A model generated the notes under the pieces. That model did no database searches and was not told the DNA's origin. It was given only the letters and a program-made list of their open reading frames with translations. Position numbers and translations under genes: made by a program. Positions 22,552 to 24,098 of a stretch of DNA of 24,098 nt are shown piece by piece; positions within the stretch are counted from its first letter, which is position 1; each line of letters starts with the position of its first letter. This DNA is from CAZPQN01 sp964588795 (GTDB taxonomy: Bacteria > Fidelibacterota > UBA2242): contig CAZPQN010000032.1 of assembly GCA_964588795.1 (NCBI GenBank), positions 1 to 24,098 of the forward strand, read 5' to 3'.

Positions 22552-24098
22552 ATGGGAAAACAATCGCTGATAGTTTTTTTTACATTGGGAATGTTTGCGG
22601 CACTTGCATCGAGTTATGGGCAAAATTTACCGTCCATGTCCATGAGCACAGCGCTCACCTCTCTGCAAGATTTGAAGCGCGAAGAGTTGACTGGCTTTAC
22701 CAAGTCAGCAACAGGAGAATATCGTGCCATTGACGAAAAGGAATATATCGTTGACTCGGGCGATGAATTCGTCATCAAAATTGATATTCCCGGCCCGGAT
22801 TTGAAGACCTATTACAGTAAAGTCACCTCCGATGGCTATTTGTTGATTCCCGAAGCTAGCGGCTGGAATGTCAGAGGGTTGAAGCTTTTTGAAGCGAAGG
22901 AGAAAATTAAAAATAACCTCAAGCGGAATTTCTCTGACTCTCAGATTGAGGTCTATCTCGAGAAAATCCGCCCAATCAATGTCCATTTGACCGGGGCCCT
23001 GCAAAAAATAAAAGAACAACCTCTGAATTCAGCCTGTCGGCTAAACGATCTGATGAGTGCGCTAATCGTGAGTTATCAGAGTGACTCTTTACTGAATATC
23101 AAATTAGCCCAGGCGTCTCTGCGAAATACGACGATCCTGCGAAAAAACCAACCAAGTGACTACGATTTCTTACGCTATTACCTATTGGGTGATAATCGCC
23201 ATAATCCCTATTTGCAGGATGGCGACCAGGTTGTTATTCCGTTTCGGGATACGACGAGTAGCATCATTACTGTGGCAGGTGCCGTCAGCCAGCCGATCAA
23301 GTTCGAATATAAGGAGGGTGATCAGTTAAATACAGCGCTGGAATTTGCCGGTGGTGTGGGTTATGCCGCGGACTCTAACCGTATCGAGATCTATCGTTTT
23401 AAACCGCGATCCAATGATTTTCAGCTTATTAATTGCCGTCTTCCTAAAGATGAGGCGTTTCACTTAGTACCTGATGACCGGATATTCGTACGACGCAAAG
23501 CCGAATTTCATGCGGATAAGTATGTGAAAATCCTGGGCGAAGTACTCTACCCCGGTATTTATCCGATTGCAGATAATCAGACGAAATTGTCGGAAATCGT
23601 CAAGCAGGCGGGTGGAGTTACAAAAAATGCTTCTCTACGGCATAGTCGCATCTACCGTGAATTGGGAGTGCCCGGCGGCTCAGAATTGTACAAATTGGTT
23701 AAGGCTATGCCCCTTTCGATGTCTCTGGAATGGATTGAAGCAAACTTCTGGCGATCGTCTGCCAAGGAAAACCTCTCGATCGTGACCTGTGATTTTGAAG
23801 GACTTTTTTTGAAAAATGAAGCCTCCCAGGATGTGGAATTAAAACACCTTGACGTCATTGTCATTTCGCCTGTGCGCCGATTTGTATTTGTCACCGGTGC
23901 AGTAGTCTATCCAGGAACAGTCACCTATAATCCGGACTGGAAATTTGATGATTATATCAAAGCTTCCGGTGGTTATAAAGAACGGGCTCGGAAAACCCGG
24001 ATTAAAGTAATTAAGCACAACACTGAAACTTGGTTGGATGCCAAAGAGACGGTGAAGATCGAAGCCGGTGACCGGATTTTTGTACCTCAAAATGAACA
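22552..24098 (+). CDS. Polysaccharide export protein with Poly_export and SLBB domains (3' end outside window)
   Basis: The frame stays open from ATG 22552 to the window end (515 residues visible). Residues 1-23 (GKQSLIVFFTLGMFAALASSYG) are a signal peptide; no lipobox Cys is visible, unlike E. coli Wza. Residues ~63-135 form a Poly_export domain (YIVDSGDEFVIKI, VTSDGYLLIPE, IEVYLEKIRPINVHLTGAL). Four SLBB-type repeats follow, recognisable by V-x-G-x-V-x-x-P strands: ~144-230 (VHLTGAL, LQDGDQVVIP), ~238-315 (ITVAGAVSQPIKFEYKEGD), ~323-440 (VKILGEVLYPGIYPI) and ~443-512 (VFVTGAVVYPGTVTY, EAGDRIFVP). Such proteins form the outer-membrane channel for capsule or exopolysaccharide export. It begins 9 nt after rfbB with no clear Shine-Dalgarno, so it is probably coupled. 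Confidence 0.88.
   Translation, partial: MGKQSLIVFFTLGMFAALASSYGQNLPSMSMSTALTSLQDLKREELTGFTKSATGEYRAIDEKEYIVDSGDEFVIKIDIPGPDLKTYYSKVTSDGYLLIPEASGWNVRGLKLFEAKEKIKNNLKRNFSDSQIEVYLEKIRPINVHLTGALQKIKEQPLNSACRLNDLMSALIVSYQSDSLLNIKLAQASLRNTTILRKNQPSDYDFLRYYLLGDNRHNPYLQDGDQVVIPFRDTTSSIITVAGAVSQPIKFEYKEGDQLNTALEFAGGVGYAADSNRIEIYRFKPRSNDFQLINCRLPKDEAFHLVPDDRIFVRRKAEFHADKYVKILGEVLYPGIYPIADNQTKLSEIVKQAGGVTKNASLRHSRIYRELGVPGGSELYKLVKAMPLSMSLEWIEANFWRSSAKENLSIVTCDFEGLFLKNEASQDVELKHLDVIVISPVRRFVFVTGAVVYPGTVTYNPDWKFDDYIKASGGYKERARKTRIKVIKHNTETWLDAKETVKIEAGDRIFVPQNE

Overview
The window looks like a chromosomal piece of a Gram-negative bacterium of the Fibrobacterota-Chlorobiota-Bacteroidota neighbourhood, for example a Calditrichota-, KSB1- or Ignavibacteriota-like lineage. 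The main pointers are a secreted multidomain protein ending in a 'QNYPNPFNPTTTIRF' type IX secretion (T9SS) sorting domain, a ribosomal protein S1 with a long acidic/basic tail, an FMN-type isopentenyl-diphosphate isomerase, and a Wza-like outer-membrane export protein. Base composition looks even, near 50% GC. No insertion sequence, phage gene or CRISPR array is visible. The taxonomic placement is inference from these features only.

Layout. 1-1173: the 3' part of a hybrid histidine kinase. 1329-5752 (minus strand): a large GHL10/DUF187-type secreted glycoside hydrolase with a T9SS tail, and an arylamine N-acetyltransferase-like protein. 5802-8787 (plus): a three-gene run of a YdfG-type dehydrogenase, type 2 IPP isomerase, and a secreted UshA-like protein whose frame is interrupted by a TGA. 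8871-8995 (minus): tRNA-Ala(GGC) and its terminator. 9265-15790 (plus): HNH endonuclease, trpS, scpA, scpB, rluB, cmk, rpsA, closed by a strong terminator. 15856-20020: YbbR-like protein, tsaD and a VWA membrane protein, with overlapping ends. 20180-24098: start of a surface-polysaccharide locus (UDP-glucose dehydrogenase, dTDP-glucose dehydratase, and a Poly_export/SLBB protein cut by the window end).

The most interesting object is at 7669-8787. An ordinary ORF search breaks this gene at TGA 7798-7800, leaving a headless ORF from 7918. Read through the TGA, it gives one 372-residue protein with a signal peptide. The TGA falls on the second position of a Cys-Gly-Cys motif that, as I recall, is Cys in relatives, so it reads as Cys42-Gly43-Sec44. 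Directly downstream the RNA can form a hairpin whose apical loop is GGUCUG, beginning 19 nt after the UGA. That is the same loop sequence and distance as in the E. coli fdhF SECIS, as I recall it. The protein has also lost the metal-ligand residues of the 5'-nucleotidase fold, so it is probably not a phosphatase; a redox role for the Cys-x-Sec pair is the simplest inference. UGA acts as a normal stop for other genes here, so this is not a changed genetic code. Selenocysteine machinery (selA, selB, selC, selD) is not in the window and must be sought elsewhere in the genome.
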